A stretch of 64,000 nucleotides of DNA. It comes from Microbulbifer salipaludis (GTDB taxonomy: Bacteria > Pseudomonadota > Gammaproteobacteria > Pseudomonadales > Cellvibrionaceae). The stretch is from positions 1,426,001 through 1,490,000 of the forward strand of contig NZ_JAEKJR010000002.1 in the NCBI RefSeq assembly GCF_017303155.1, given 5' to 3'. Positions within the stretch are counted from its first letter, which is position 1. Each line of letters opens with the position of its first letter. Shown one piece after another: positions 44,498-53,457 of the stretch. The position numbers and the translations under genes are program-made. The notes beneath the pieces are model-generated. The model ran no database searches and was not told where the DNA came from. It saw nothing but the letters and a program-made list of their open reading frames with translations.

Positions 44498-47107
44498 ATG
44501 ATGTACAACGCAGATCTGTCCGGTAAAAACCGGGCCTTCACCCTGTCCACCCTGTCCGCTGCTATAGCGGTAACCACTGCACTCAGCGGCGCCGCCTCTG
44601 CGGCAGAGATCGAAGAGGTTGTGGTAACCGCGCAGAAGCGCGCGGAAAACCTGCAGGACGTGCCGATTGCCATTTCTGCCTTTACCGGCGACAGCATGAA
44701 GGCCATGGGTGTCAAAAACCTGACCGACCTGGGTAAATTTACCCCGGGCGTTGAAATGAACAATGATACCCCGCTGCAGCCGACCTACAGTGTGCGTGGC
44801 ATTGAAACCGGCGACTTCACCGTGGGTTCTGACCCCGCGGTAGCGGTTTATGTGGACGGTGTGTACACCGGCCGTGGCGCTGGTGCTGAGATTCCGCTGG
44901 CGGACATTGAGCGTGTGGAAGTATTGAAGGGCCCGCAGGGGACCCTGTTTGGCCGCAACGCTACAGGCGGCGCCATCCATATTATTTCCAAGAAGCCGCA
45001 GGCCGACGACACTACCGAGCTGAACCTGACCGCGGGTAACTATGGTCGCCAGTCCACCGATCTGCTGCTGAATCGCCAACTGGCCGACAACGTTTACGGT
45101 CGCTTCACGGCATCGACCAACCGCCGCGATTCCTTCGCTGATAACCTGGCCAACGACTTCGAAGTCGGCAATATCGACACCCAGACTTATCGCGCGTCGC
45201 TGCTGTGGGAACCAACCGCGAATACCGAAGTTCTGGTCCGTGCAGAGTACGGCATCATGGACCAGGGCAGCGCCCTGCGTAGCTCGATTGTGCCTACCCT
45301 GCAGGCCGCTGATGGCGGCAGTGACGTGTTTGGTGACTACGCCCTGGACACTCCGACCATCGAGGATCGCGACTCCTGGGGAACCTCCGTCTCCATCGTG
45401 CACGACTTCGAAAATGTTACCTTCACCTCCATCACCGCATACCGTGGCTTTGAAGCGCACCTGCAACAGGATGAAGACGGTACCGCCAACCCGGATTACA
45501 TGTTCGGTTCTGCCAACCTGGATGACCAGACGCAGTTCAGTCAGGAATTCCGCCTGAACGGCGCCACCGATACCCTCAAGTGGACCCTGGGTGCATCCTA
45601 CTCGCGCGAGCAGCTGGAGCACACCACCGAAGCCTACTTCACCGGTGGCTCTCTCGAGTCTTTTGCGGTGTACAAAGGGCTGCAGTCTGATTCCATGGGT
45701 CTTCTGGGCATCCCGCAAGACGTGTTTGACGCCATGCCCACTACCCAGCAGGAAGAGCTGGCCGTGGCTGCCCGTAAGGCTCTGAAGGACTCCGGTCAGG
45801 AAGGTGCGGCGGTCACCCAGTTCATGTACGACCTGTTCGTGGCACCGGGCGGCGTTGAAGATCAGCTGTTCACCAGTGTTGGCCTGCCCACTGCATACCA
45901 GCTGCAGCGACAGCAGCTGTTGGGCTCCATTTACATGGGCGTAGCGCCGTTTGTTGCCGCTGACACGCCATGGACTGAAACGGTATTCAACGAAGGCGAC
46001 TACCGCTCTACCGCAATTTACGGCGATGCCACCTGGAGCCTGACGGACAAGTTGGACCTGACGGTGGGCGCGCGCTACACCGCGGATGAAAAAGACTTCT
46101 CCATCGTCAGCAGCTATCAGAACACCTTGCCGGTTGCGGATATGGACATTAACGTCATGGACGATAGTGGCAACCCGGTAATCGTACCGGATGGTATGGG
46201 CGGTTTCGTTCCATTGACCATCAACCTCTCCCAGATCCCTCTGCGTTTTGGCCTGGCGTTTAACAACAGCGGTAACCCGGACCTGAATGAGCAGCTGAAT
46301 GACACCTGGAATGATCTGTCCGGACGTGTGGTTCTGGATTACCGTTGGAACGATGACGTAATGACGTTCATCTCCCTGTCTGACGGCTTCAAGGCGGGTG
46401 GTTTCAACAGCTTTACCGTTGCCGAAGGTATCGACCCGTCGTTTGACCAGGAGGGTGTGACCAACCTGGAAATCGGCATGAAGAGCAGCCTGTTCGACAA
46501 CGCCGTACGTTTCAATGCGTCTGTATTCGCATACGACTACAAGAACCTGCAGCAGCTGGACCTGGTGGGCGACCCGATCCCGAATTACTACCTGCGTAAC
46601 GCCGATGCAAAAGGTAACGGCGCCGAGATGGAGCTGCAGTGGGCGGCTACCGATAGCCTGTTTATTGCCGGCAACTACTCTTACCTGAAGACAGAGTACA
46701 CTCGCTACCAGATCATCGAATCCATTGGTGAGACCGTCGAGAGAAACTCCCGCGTCGGCCAGCCCCGTGTCGGCACACCGGAGAACAAGTTCAACCTGAT
46801 GGCCGAGTACACCTTTGATCTGGCCGATGGCGGTGACGTGGTGTTGCGTGGCGATTACAACTGGACCGACGAGCGCGTTGGCTCCATCAGTGATCCCGCA
46901 CGTGTTATCCCGGATTACCAGCTGATGAACCTGCGTGCTGGCTGGAACAGCGGCTCTGACCGTTACTCTGCCGCCCTGTGGGTGCAGAATGTTACCGATG
47001 AGGAGATCGCTGGTGGTTACGGCGGTACCGGTGCAGCAATCGGCGCCAGCCCCGCCTGGCGCTACATGCCGCGCATGTACGGAGCGGACTTCACCGTTCG
47101 CTTCTGA
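44498..47107 (+). CDS. TonB-dependent receptor
   Basis: 869-residue outer-membrane active transporter. Signal peptide at residues ~1-36 (TALSGAASA before the cleavage site). The N-terminus of the mature protein, EIEEVVVTAQKRAENLQDVP, contains the TonB box and start of the plug typical of the large proteobacterial family. The plug motif GTLFGRNATGGAIHI follows. The barrel ends in a C-terminal aromatic strand (YGADFTVRF). Residues ~380-490 form an unusually long, Gln/Ala-rich insertion, probably an extracellular loop. Substrate unknown; the divergent penicillin acylase suggests an N-acylated compound as one possibility. Confidence 0.93.
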   Translation: MMYNADLSGKNRAFTLSTLSAAIAVTTALSGAASAAEIEEVVVTAQKRAENLQDVPIAISAFTGDSMKAMGVKNLTDLGKFTPGVEMNNDTPLQPTYSVRGIETGDFTVGSDPAVAVYVDGVYTGRGAGAEIPLADIERVEVLKGPQGTLFGRNATGGAIHIISKKPQADDTTELNLTAGNYGRQSTDLLLNRQLADNVYGRFTASTNRRDSFADNLANDFEVGNIDTQTYRASLLWEPTANTEVLVRAEYGIMDQGSALRSSIVPTLQAADGGSDVFGDYALDTPTIEDRDSWGTSVSIVHDFENVTFTSITAYRGFEAHLQQDEDGTANPDYMFGSANLDDQTQFSQEFRLNGATDTLKWTLGASYSREQLEHTTEAYFTGGSLESFAVYKGLQSDSMGLLGIPQDVFDAMPTTQQEELAVAARKALKDSGQEGAAVTQFMYDLFVAPGGVEDQLFTSVGLPTAYQLQRQQLLGSIYMGVAPFVAADTPWTETVFNEGDYRSTAIYGDATWSLTDKLDLTVGARYTADEKDFSIVSSYQNTLPVADMDINVMDDSGNPVIVPDGMGGFVPLTINLSQIPLRFGLAFNNSGNPDLNEQLNDTWNDLSGRVVLDYRWNDDVMTFISLSDGFKAGGFNSFTVAEGIDPSFDQEGVTNLEIGMKSSLFDNAVRFNASVFAYDYKNLQQLDLVGDPIPNYYLRNADAKGNGAEMELQWAATDSLFIAGNYSYLKTEYTRYQIIESIGETVERNSRVGQPRVGTPENKFNLMAEYTFDLADGGDVVLRGDYNWTDERVGSISDPARVIPDYQLMNLRAGWNSGSDRYSAALWVQNVTDEEIAGGYGGTGAAIGASPAWRYMPRMYGADFTVRF

Positions 47108-47131
47108 TCGCGTTAACCATGTGATCACCGG

Positions 47132-47161
47132 AAAGGGTCGGCAGTTGCCGGCCCTTTTTTT
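47132..47161 (+). terminator. Rho-independent terminator after the TonB receptor
   Basis: GGGTCGGC / GCCGGCCC stem (one G-U pair) with a short AGTT loop followed by seven Ts, 25 bases past the stop. Confidence 0.88.
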
Positions 47162-47268
47162 ATGTGCGCAAAACCCGAGCACGGGGAAATTGTTGGCGTC
47201 AAGTTCAACCGCAAGCCGTCCAGATACATAGGAACGCACCACAATGCATGTATGATCATTAACAGCCA

Positions 47269-48702
47269 ATGCAGTCGACGGACCAGAGAATGATTCTGAC
47301 TTCAGACACGGATTCGCCGATCTCGCCACATCGACGAGAGGCGCAAGGGGTATCCGACGGGGCAGCCGCAGGTAACGTCGCGGCGGGGATTTCTGAGCAC
47401 AGTTACTGGCATGAGCCGGAGCGCGAATTATCGATCGATGAGCGCGCCGGACTACTTGGGCGCTATCAAGCCGTGCGCAGCCAGACACTGGTGCTCGCTG
47501 ACCCACTCAGTGCCGAGGATATGCAGCTCCAGTCGATGCCGGATGCGAGCCCCAGCAAGTGGCACCTGGCCCACACCAGCTGGTTTTTTGAAACCTTCAT
47601 CCTGCAATCCTCGCTCTCCGATTACCAGCCGTTCCACCCCGCCTATCACACCCTGTTCAATTCCTATTACAACTCCCTGGGAAAACCCTTCTCGCGGCCG
47701 CACCGTGGGCTGCTGTCCCGGCCGTCTATTGAAGAGATCTTCAGCTACCGCAGCCGTGTTGATCGGGCCATTGAACAGTGGCTGTGTGAGGAAGAGGTTT
47801 CCACTGAGCAGGCAAAATTGCTGATACTGGGGTTGAACCACGAACAGCAGCATCAGGAGCTGCTGCTGACCGATATCAAGCATGCATTTTCCATCAACCC
47901 GCTGCTGCCCGCCTACCAGGAGGATGCTGAGGGCGACCGTGCGTCTGAAGACATACCGCCACAGGCGTGGCTCACGGTGCCCGAGGACAACTACACCGTG
48001 GGCAGTGATGGGGAAATTTTCTGCTTTGACAACGAGGGGCCGGCCCATCAGCGATTCCAGTCGGCATTCCGTCTGTCATCGCGTCTGGTTACCAACGGCG
48101 AATATCTCGAGTTTCTTCAGGAGGGTGGCTATCAAGAGCCACGCCTGTGGCTGTCGGATGGCTGGAGCCGGGTACAGCAAGAGAACGCCCGGGCACCGAT
48201 CTACTGGACGCAACGGGATGGGGAATGGTTCCAGTTTACCCTCGCCGGTTTACAGCCACTGGATTTGTCTGCACCCGTGTGCCACGTGAACTATTACGAG
48301 GCCGATGCCTTTGCCAGTTGGGCCGGGCAACGCCTGCCGACCGAGTTTGAATGGGAGATCGCCGCCTGGCTACATTGTCACAAGGATTCGGCAGGCAATG
48401 CCAATATGCTGGAGTCGCAGCAATTCCAGCCTGTTGCCGAATGGGAGGCGGGGGCTGGTGAGGCACAGTTGCTCGGTAACCTCTGGCAGTGGACCTCCAG
48501 TGCGTATCTTCCGTATCCGGGCTTTCGTGCGAGCAAAGACGCGGTAGGCGAATACAACGGAAAGTTCATGTGCAATCAGATGGTGTTGCGTGGTGGTTCC
48601 TGTGTGACGCCCCGCGATCATATCCGCATCAGCTATCGCAATTTCTTTTATCCGCACCAGGCATGGCAATTCACCGGTGTTCGACTGGCAGGAGATCTAT
48701 AG
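47269..48702 (+). CDS. egtB: Ergothioneine biosynthesis sulfoxide synthase EgtB
   Basis: Non-haem iron enzyme joining hercynine to a thiol donor (gamma-glutamylcysteine or cysteine) with O2. 477 residues. The N-terminal DinB-like domain carries the iron ligands: His99 in KWHLAHTSWFF, and His191/His195 in LNHEQQHQE. The C-terminal formylglycine-generating-enzyme (sulfatase-modifying) domain runs from about residue 235, with NVQWTSS-like GNLWQWTSSAY and VLRGGSCVTP. The stop TAG overlaps the egtD start. A shorter start is possible because the first ~45 residues are low-complexity. No egtA or egtC is nearby, so the cysteine or another thiol route is open. Confidence 0.94.
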   Translation: MQSTDQRMILTSDTDSPISPHRREAQGVSDGAAAGNVAAGISEHSYWHEPERELSIDERAGLLGRYQAVRSQTLVLADPLSAEDMQLQSMPDASPSKWHLAHTSWFFETFILQSSLSDYQPFHPAYHTLFNSYYNSLGKPFSRPHRGLLSRPSIEEIFSYRSRVDRAIEQWLCEEEVSTEQAKLLILGLNHEQQHQELLLTDIKHAFSINPLLPAYQEDAEGDRASEDIPPQAWLTVPEDNYTVGSDGEIFCFDNEGPAHQRFQSAFRLSSRLVTNGEYLEFLQEGGYQEPRLWLSDGWSRVQQENARAPIYWTQRDGEWFQFTLAGLQPLDLSAPVCHVNYYEADAFASWAGQRLPTEFEWEIAAWLHCHKDSAGNANMLESQQFQPVAEWEAGAGEAQLLGNLWQWTSSAYLPYPGFRASKDAVGEYNGKFMCNQMVLRGGSCVTPRDHIRISYRNFFYPHQAWQFTGVRLAGDL

Positions 48703-49694
48703 TGAACATGGCAGTTCAGGCATCAATCAAGGGAAGGGGCGGGGATCATAGCGCTTTTCAAAATGATCACCGGGAGGCATTCCAGGCTGATGTTCTGGCG
48801 GGGCTGTCGGGCAAACAGAAAACCCTGCCGTGCAAATACCTGTACGACGAAGCCGGCTCAAAACTGTTCGAGGCGATTTGCGAGCTGGAGGATTACTACC
48901 TGACACGCACCGAGGCGGATATTTTCCACTCCAACCTCGATAGCATGGCGGCATTGTTGGGGCCGTCTGCTGTGCTGGTGGAGCCGGGTGCGGGGAACTG
49001 CGAAAAGGCAGAGCCACTGTTGACGGCCATGGATACCCCCCACGCCTTTTACCCACTGGATATCTCTCCGGAAATTCTGCTGAATGCACAGCAACGCATT
49101 CAGGCCCGGCTGCCGGATCTCACGGTCACGCCGGTGGTGGGCGACTTTACCTGCGCGCAACCCTGGGGGGAAATCCCTCCGTCGTCGCATAGAAAAGTGA
49201 TCTTTTTCCCGGGATCGACTATCGGGAATTTTTCGCCCGATAAGGCCAGCACTCTGCTTGCGCAGTTTCGCAGTTACCTGTCTACCGGAGATGGGCTGTT
49301 GATTGGCGTTGACCTGGTGAAGGACTCCGTGGTGCTGGAGCGCGCTTATGCCGACAGTGATCATGTCACGGAACGGTTCAACAAGAATCTGTTGTCGCGC
49401 ATCAATAGTGAGCTGGATGGAAATTTCGACACCGAGGCGTTTGCACATCGCGCCTTCTACCATCCGCATCGGCAGCGGGTGGAGATGCATCTCGTCAGTC
49501 TGTGTGACCAGAAAGTACAGGTAGCCGGGCAGACGTTTGACTTCGAGGAAGGCGAGACCATCCATACGGAGAACAGCCACAAATATACCCGGGCAGGGCT
49601 GGAGGCTCTGCTGCGGGAGAGCGGTTTCAATCCAACGCAATTCTGGACCGATAATAAACAACACTATGCGATCTATTATGCTGAAACTCTTTGA
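48702..49694 (+). CDS. egtD: L-histidine N(alpha)-methyltransferase EgtD
   Basis: SAM-dependent methyltransferase converting histidine to hercynine, the first step of ergothioneine synthesis. 330 residues from a GTG at 48702, which has GGAG seven bases upstream; the ATG at 48708 is an alternative. SAM motif I is LVEPGAGNCEKAEPLL (EPGAGN at residues 94-99). The FFPGSTIGNFSP segment and TENSHKYT near the end are family hallmarks. Overlaps the egtB stop by one base and the next gene by 17 bases, so three genes appear translationally coupled. Confidence 0.95.
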   Translation: MNMAVQASIKGRGGDHSAFQNDHREAFQADVLAGLSGKQKTLPCKYLYDEAGSKLFEAICELEDYYLTRTEADIFHSNLDSMAALLGPSAVLVEPGAGNCEKAEPLLTAMDTPHAFYPLDISPEILLNAQQRIQARLPDLTVTPVVGDFTCAQPWGEIPPSSHRKVIFFPGSTIGNFSPDKASTLLAQFRSYLSTGDGLLIGVDLVKDSVVLERAYADSDHVTERFNKNLLSRINSELDGNFDTEAFAHRAFYHPHRQRVEMHLVSLCDQKVQVAGQTFDFEEGETIHTENSHKYTRAGLEALLRESGFNPTQFWTDNKQHYAIYYAETL

Positions 49695-50193
49695 GCGAAA
49701 CGGCTCCTATACATTCTGGCGTATTGCAGCCTCGCTCTGCGTCGTCGCTGCGCTGGCGGCCTGCAGTACAACCGATACCCGCCAGGAGCAGGGCGCGGAC
49801 AGCGAAATCGTGGTTTACAAGTCCCCGTTTTGCCTGTGTTGCAATGACTGGATTACCCATCTGGAGCAGAATGCCTTCACTGTGAGCAGCGAAAATGGCC
49901 TGGATACCGCTGCCGTCAAACAGCAGTGGGGCATTCATCCAAGCATGCAGGGCTGCCATACCGGGGTGTGGAATCGGCAGTACGTATTTGAAGGGCATGT
50001 GCCGGCGCGCCTGATACGTAAATTCCTTGCCAATCCTCCCGCAAACAGTATTGGCCTCGCTGTACCCGGGATGCCTCAGGGCAGCCCCGGCATGTACCGT
50101 GGCAAAAACTTTGCGCCTTATGTGGTGTATGCCATACAGGCCAATGGTGAATACCGTTTCTACGAAAAAGTGACCGCGCCAGAGGCTTCCTGA
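49678..50193 (+). CDS. DUF411 metal-binding lipoprotein
   Basis: 171 residues from the ATG at 49678 (an ATG four codons upstream, 49666, is also possible). N-terminal lipoprotein signal: hydrophobic segment ending AALAAC, with Cys29 as the lipidated residue. The mature part is a DUF411 domain with the cysteine cluster PFCLCCNDW (Cys52, 54, 55) and GCHTGVWNRQYVFEGHVP (core CHTG and EGHVP), characteristic of putative copper-binding proteins. Overlap with egtD suggests coupled expression. A copper or redox-stress role alongside the thiol antioxidant ergothioneine is an inference. Confidence 0.85.
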   Translation: MLKLFERNGSYTFWRIAASLCVVAALAACSTTDTRQEQGADSEIVVYKSPFCLCCNDWITHLEQNAFTVSSENGLDTAAVKQQWGIHPSMQGCHTGVWNRQYVFEGHVPARLIRKFLANPPANSIGLAVPGMPQGSPGMYRGKNFAPYVVYAIQANGEYRFYEKVTAPEAS

Positions 50194-50249
50194 GCGGCGT
50201 TTTTTGTAACTGGTAAAGCGCATAGAGCGCGGTTAGTCTTAACGCCTTT

Positions 50250-51284
50250 GTGAATCATGCGAAGGGCGTTCCTCCATTGATTATTCCAGCGTTCGAGCCC
50301 GCCATCGGGCTCGGCAACTGCCACCTGCAGACCCTGTTTCCCCGATACCACCGACCCAAGCCCTGGATCAAAACGCAGCGCCAGTGGCTGGCTACCCCGG
50401 ATGGCGACCGCCTGGCTTTGCACACACCGGCACCGTTGCAAAACGATCCACACCGCCCAATCGTCCTGATACTGCACGGCCTTGAAGGGTCGGTGGAGTC
50501 TCCGTATGTGCAGGGGCTGATGCAGGCACTTGTGGCAAAGCGCTTCCAGGTTGCGGTCATGCATTTTCGTGGGTGCGGTGGCATCCCCAACCTGCTGCCC
50601 AGGGCCTACCACAGCGGCGACACGGGCGATGCCCGCTGGCTCGCCGGCCACCTGCGAGCGCATTTTCCGGCGTCGCTGCTGATGGCGGTGGGGTATTCGC
50701 TCGGTGGCAATGTCCTATTGAAGTGGTTGGGGGAAGACGGTACAGGCAGTCCTCTCAGCGCCGCCGTTTCTGTTTCCGCGCCACTTGATCTGCACCTGTC
50801 CAGCCGGCGGATGGATACCGGCTTTTCCAAGGTGTACCAGAAGCACCTGTTGACCAGTCTGCGCGAAAGCCTCGGGCGCAAAGCGAAGGACCCGGCGTTG
50901 GCCGCCGCAATGCCGCCACTGGGCAATGCCCGTTATTTCGAGAATTTTCGCACCTTCGACCACCACTTTACCGCGCCTCTGCACGGGTTTCGTGGCGTTG
51001 ACGACTACTACACCCGGGCTTCCAGTCGGCCGTATCTCGCCAGCGTAACCCAACCCACATTATTGATTCATGCAATGGACGATCCTTTTGTGTGCCCGAA
51101 CGCGGTGCCCACGCCATCGGATGTGAGCGGCGCGGTGACACTCAAGTTAAGCAAGCGGGGCGGGCATGTGGGCTTTGTTGCCGGCAGCCTGTGGCGGCCG
51201 GAGTACTGGCTGGAGCAGGCGATCCCGGCGTTCCTGATGGCCCATCGCAACAGCGCTGTTGACTTTCCAGTATCGTTCCCCTAA
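50250..51284 (+). CDS. YheT-family alpha/beta hydrolase
   Basis: 344 residues of the YheT/EstZ group. The N-terminal FEPAIGLGNCHLQTLFPRY (core NCHLQTLFP) is specific to it. LHGLEGSVESPYVQGL forms the oxyanion-hole region, and GYSLGGNV carries the nucleophile Ser150. The catalytic acid and histidine are likely in HAMDDPF and KRGGHVGF. Cytoplasmic hydrolase or esterase of unknown physiological substrate. Start is GTG at 50250, since no in-frame ATG precedes conserved sequence. Confidence 0.9.
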   Translation: MNHAKGVPPLIIPAFEPAIGLGNCHLQTLFPRYHRPKPWIKTQRQWLATPDGDRLALHTPAPLQNDPHRPIVLILHGLEGSVESPYVQGLMQALVAKRFQVAVMHFRGCGGIPNLLPRAYHSGDTGDARWLAGHLRAHFPASLLMAVGYSLGGNVLLKWLGEDGTGSPLSAAVSVSAPLDLHLSSRRMDTGFSKVYQKHLLTSLRESLGRKAKDPALAAAMPPLGNARYFENFRTFDHHFTAPLHGFRGVDDYYTRASSRPYLASVTQPTLLIHAMDDPFVCPNAVPTPSDVSGAVTLKLSKRGGHVGFVAGSLWRPEYWLEQAIPAFLMAHRNSAVDFPVSFP

Positions 51285-51300
51285 GTTCGCTGCGCGATCC

Positions 51301-51452
51301 GAGGTGCCCTCTGCGCGATTCCACTGCTTCGCGGAATCACGCTGAGAGGGTTAAACGGGAAGTCCGGAAATCCGGCGCTGCCCCCGCAACGGTGATCTGC
51401 TCCCCCTGGCAACAGGTGGCGCAGTAAGCCCGATACCGGCCTGTGATCGAAT
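51301..51452 (+). ncRNA. Cobalamin riboswitch
   Basis: The 5' leader of btuB contains the conserved blocks of the adenosylcobalamin aptamer in the right order. They are GAGGTGCC at its start, then TTAAACGGGAAGTCCGG, ATCCGGCGCTGCCCCCGCAA (the B12-box core GCCCCCGCAAC), and the closing AGTAAGCCCGATACCGGCC. Boundaries are approximate. It likely controls btuB and, by read-through, the downstream cob/btu genes. Ligand class (AdoCbl or MeCbl) cannot be told from this. Confidence 0.92.
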
Positions 51453-51523
51453 CATGATGGAGCGGAGGGCTACCATCCTGCAATACGACCTCTCGCGCCC
51501 CGGGCGCGCCGCATTGCTATTCC

Positions 51524-51554
51524 TCCCTCGATCCCATCCGAATTTTCCGAGGGG
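51524..51554 (+). promoter_or_regulatory. candidate Shine-Dalgarno-sequestering hairpin (riboswitch expression platform)
   Basis: TCCCTCG (51524-51530) can pair with CGAGGGG (51548-51554), which contains the btuB ribosome-binding site GAGGGG located seven bases before the TTG start. This would hide the site when the upstream aptamer is bound, implying translational control. There is no T-run after the hairpin. Confidence 0.6.
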
Positions 51555-51561
51555 TTGAAAC

Positions 51562-53421
51562 TTGAATAAAATTCTATTGAGCTGCGCTGTTGCATCGGCG
51601 GTCAGCGTTCCGGCGTTTGCCAACACCATTACCACCAGCACCAGTAGCGAATCCGAACCTGGGATTCCCGATCTGGAAACGATCATTGTCGTGAGCGCCC
51701 GACAGGGCGAGCCCCTGCGCCGTGTGGCTACCTCGGTGACGGTCCTGGACGAAGCCGACATCAAGGCCCGCGGCCTTGCCTCGCTGGCCGATGTGTTGCG
51801 CAGCGCACCTTCCGTCTCCGTCTCCAACTCCGGAGGAATGGGCAGGGCAACGACTCTGCGCGTACGCGGTGAAGACGGCTTCCGCACCCTGGTGCGTATC
51901 GACGGGGTCGAAATCTCCGATCCCACCGGCACCCAGGGCGGTGCCCCAATCCAGCATATTCTGAGCAACGGCCTGGCGCGTGTCGAACTGCTGCGCGGTC
52001 CTCAGGGCATGCTCTATGGCGCCGACGCGGGTGGCGTACTGGATATTTCCACGCGCCGTGATGACACCGGGCACAGGATCGATATCGGGGCTGAGGGCGG
52101 TAGTTTCGACACCAGACGCTACAATGCGAGCGCCGGCGGTGCTGCCGGAGCGCTGGATTACTTTGTTACCGCCAGCAAAGCCCATACCCGCGGCTTTAAC
52201 ACCAGCACCTTCGATACCGAGCTTCAGGACGACGACGGCTATAACAATACGACCCTGCACGGTCGTGCTGGCTGGAATCTGTCGGAAGAATGGCGCGCTG
52301 AAGCCATTGTGCGGGACACCAAAGCCAGCGGCGAATTTGATCGCTGCGGTTGGCCGGTTACCCAGGATGTCTGTACCGAAGACTTCCGCCAGCAAAACAC
52401 ACGGGTCAGCCTCGCTCGGGATAGCGAAGGTGGCCAGCAAACCTTGTCCTATTCCCGTGCCGATTTGAGCCGCACCAACTATGCAGCCGGTGCCGTCTCG
52501 TACGATACCGAGGGCGACATACAGACGCTGAACCTGAACGGCTCCGCAGGCCTGGCTGAATCGCAGGCGTTCATTTATGGTCTGGAGCGCCGCGAAGATA
52601 CTGTGCGCGACCTCAATCGTGATCGCTGGGCGGCATACTCGGAGTATCAGGGCGCTTACGCGGAACAGGTGTTTTTCACCCTGGGCCTGCGCCACGACGA
52701 TAATTCAGACTTTGGCGGCCACAACAGTTTTCGGGCCAGTACGGCGTACCTGCTCGATTCTTTTGCCCATGGCTCCCTGAAACTGAAGGCGAGCTATGGC
52801 ACCGGCTTCCGTGCGCCGAGCCTTTTCGAGATCAACTACAACCGCTCGCAAAATAATCCCGATCTGCCACTGCTGGCCCCGGAAGAAAGCCGCGGTGTGG
52901 AGTGGGGGATCGAATATTTTGGCGATAACGCGCTGCATCTTGAGTTCGTGCAGTTCGATCAGATCATCGAAAATGAAATCGGTTTTGATCTCGTCGACTA
53001 TACCGGCTATCTGCAAAGCGGCGGCCGCAGCCATTCCCGCGGTGTGGAACTGATTGCGAACGCCCAGCTGAGTGACACGCTGCGGGTTTCTGCCAATTAC
53101 ACCTACACCGACAGCCAGACCACCAGCGATACGCCGCGGGTGCGACGCCCGAAACAGCTGGCAAACTTTGGGGTTAGCTACCAGCCATCCAGTGCGCTGA
53201 GTGTGGCGCTGAACATCCGCTCCAGTGCCGATGCGGTGGATATCGATGGGTCGGCGATGGACGATTACCAGGTGCTGGATGCGAGCCTGCGCTACCGTGT
53301 GAGCGCGGCAACGACCGTGTTCTTTCGCGGGGAAAACCTTGCCGACAAGGCGTATTACGAGGTGCCCGGCTATAACACCGCGGGTGCGGCAGGATACGCC
53401 GGTGTAGAATTCACGTTTTAA
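51562..53421 (+). CDS. btuB: BtuB-type TonB-dependent vitamin B12/corrinoid receptor
   Basis: Outer-membrane receptor importing cobalamins. 619 residues, the BtuB size (E. coli 614). Signal peptide at residues 1-20 (NKILLSCAVASAVSVPAFA). TonB-box region LETIIVVSARQGEPLR, plug motifs TTLRVRGEDGF and LRGPQGMLYGADAGGVLDI, and a terminal aromatic strand GYAGVEFTF. Start is TTG at 51562, preceded by GAGGGG. The cobalamin riboswitch directly upstream and the cob genes downstream make the corrinoid assignment strong. Confidence 0.94.
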   Translation: MNKILLSCAVASAVSVPAFANTITTSTSSESEPGIPDLETIIVVSARQGEPLRRVATSVTVLDEADIKARGLASLADVLRSAPSVSVSNSGGMGRATTLRVRGEDGFRTLVRIDGVEISDPTGTQGGAPIQHILSNGLARVELLRGPQGMLYGADAGGVLDISTRRDDTGHRIDIGAEGGSFDTRRYNASAGGAAGALDYFVTASKAHTRGFNTSTFDTELQDDDGYNNTTLHGRAGWNLSEEWRAEAIVRDTKASGEFDRCGWPVTQDVCTEDFRQQNTRVSLARDSEGGQQTLSYSRADLSRTNYAAGAVSYDTEGDIQTLNLNGSAGLAESQAFIYGLERREDTVRDLNRDRWAAYSEYQGAYAEQVFFTLGLRHDDNSDFGGHNSFRASTAYLLDSFAHGSLKLKASYGTGFRAPSLFEINYNRSQNNPDLPLLAPEESRGVEWGIEYFGDNALHLEFVQFDQIIENEIGFDLVDYTGYLQSGGRSHSRGVELIANAQLSDTLRVSANYTYTDSQTTSDTPRVRRPKQLANFGVSYQPSSALSVALNIRSSADAVDIDGSAMDDYQVLDASLRYRVSAATTVFFRGENLADKAYYEVPGYNTAGAAGYAGVEFTF

Positions 53422-53457
53422 CCAGCCCGAAGCACGCTATCCACTGATGAGGTGATC

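Noticed and set aside
44471..47506. 1011-codon reverse frame covering the TonB receptor
   Set aside because: Antisense shadow; the forward frame has a signal peptide, TonB box, plug motifs and terminal aromatic strand.
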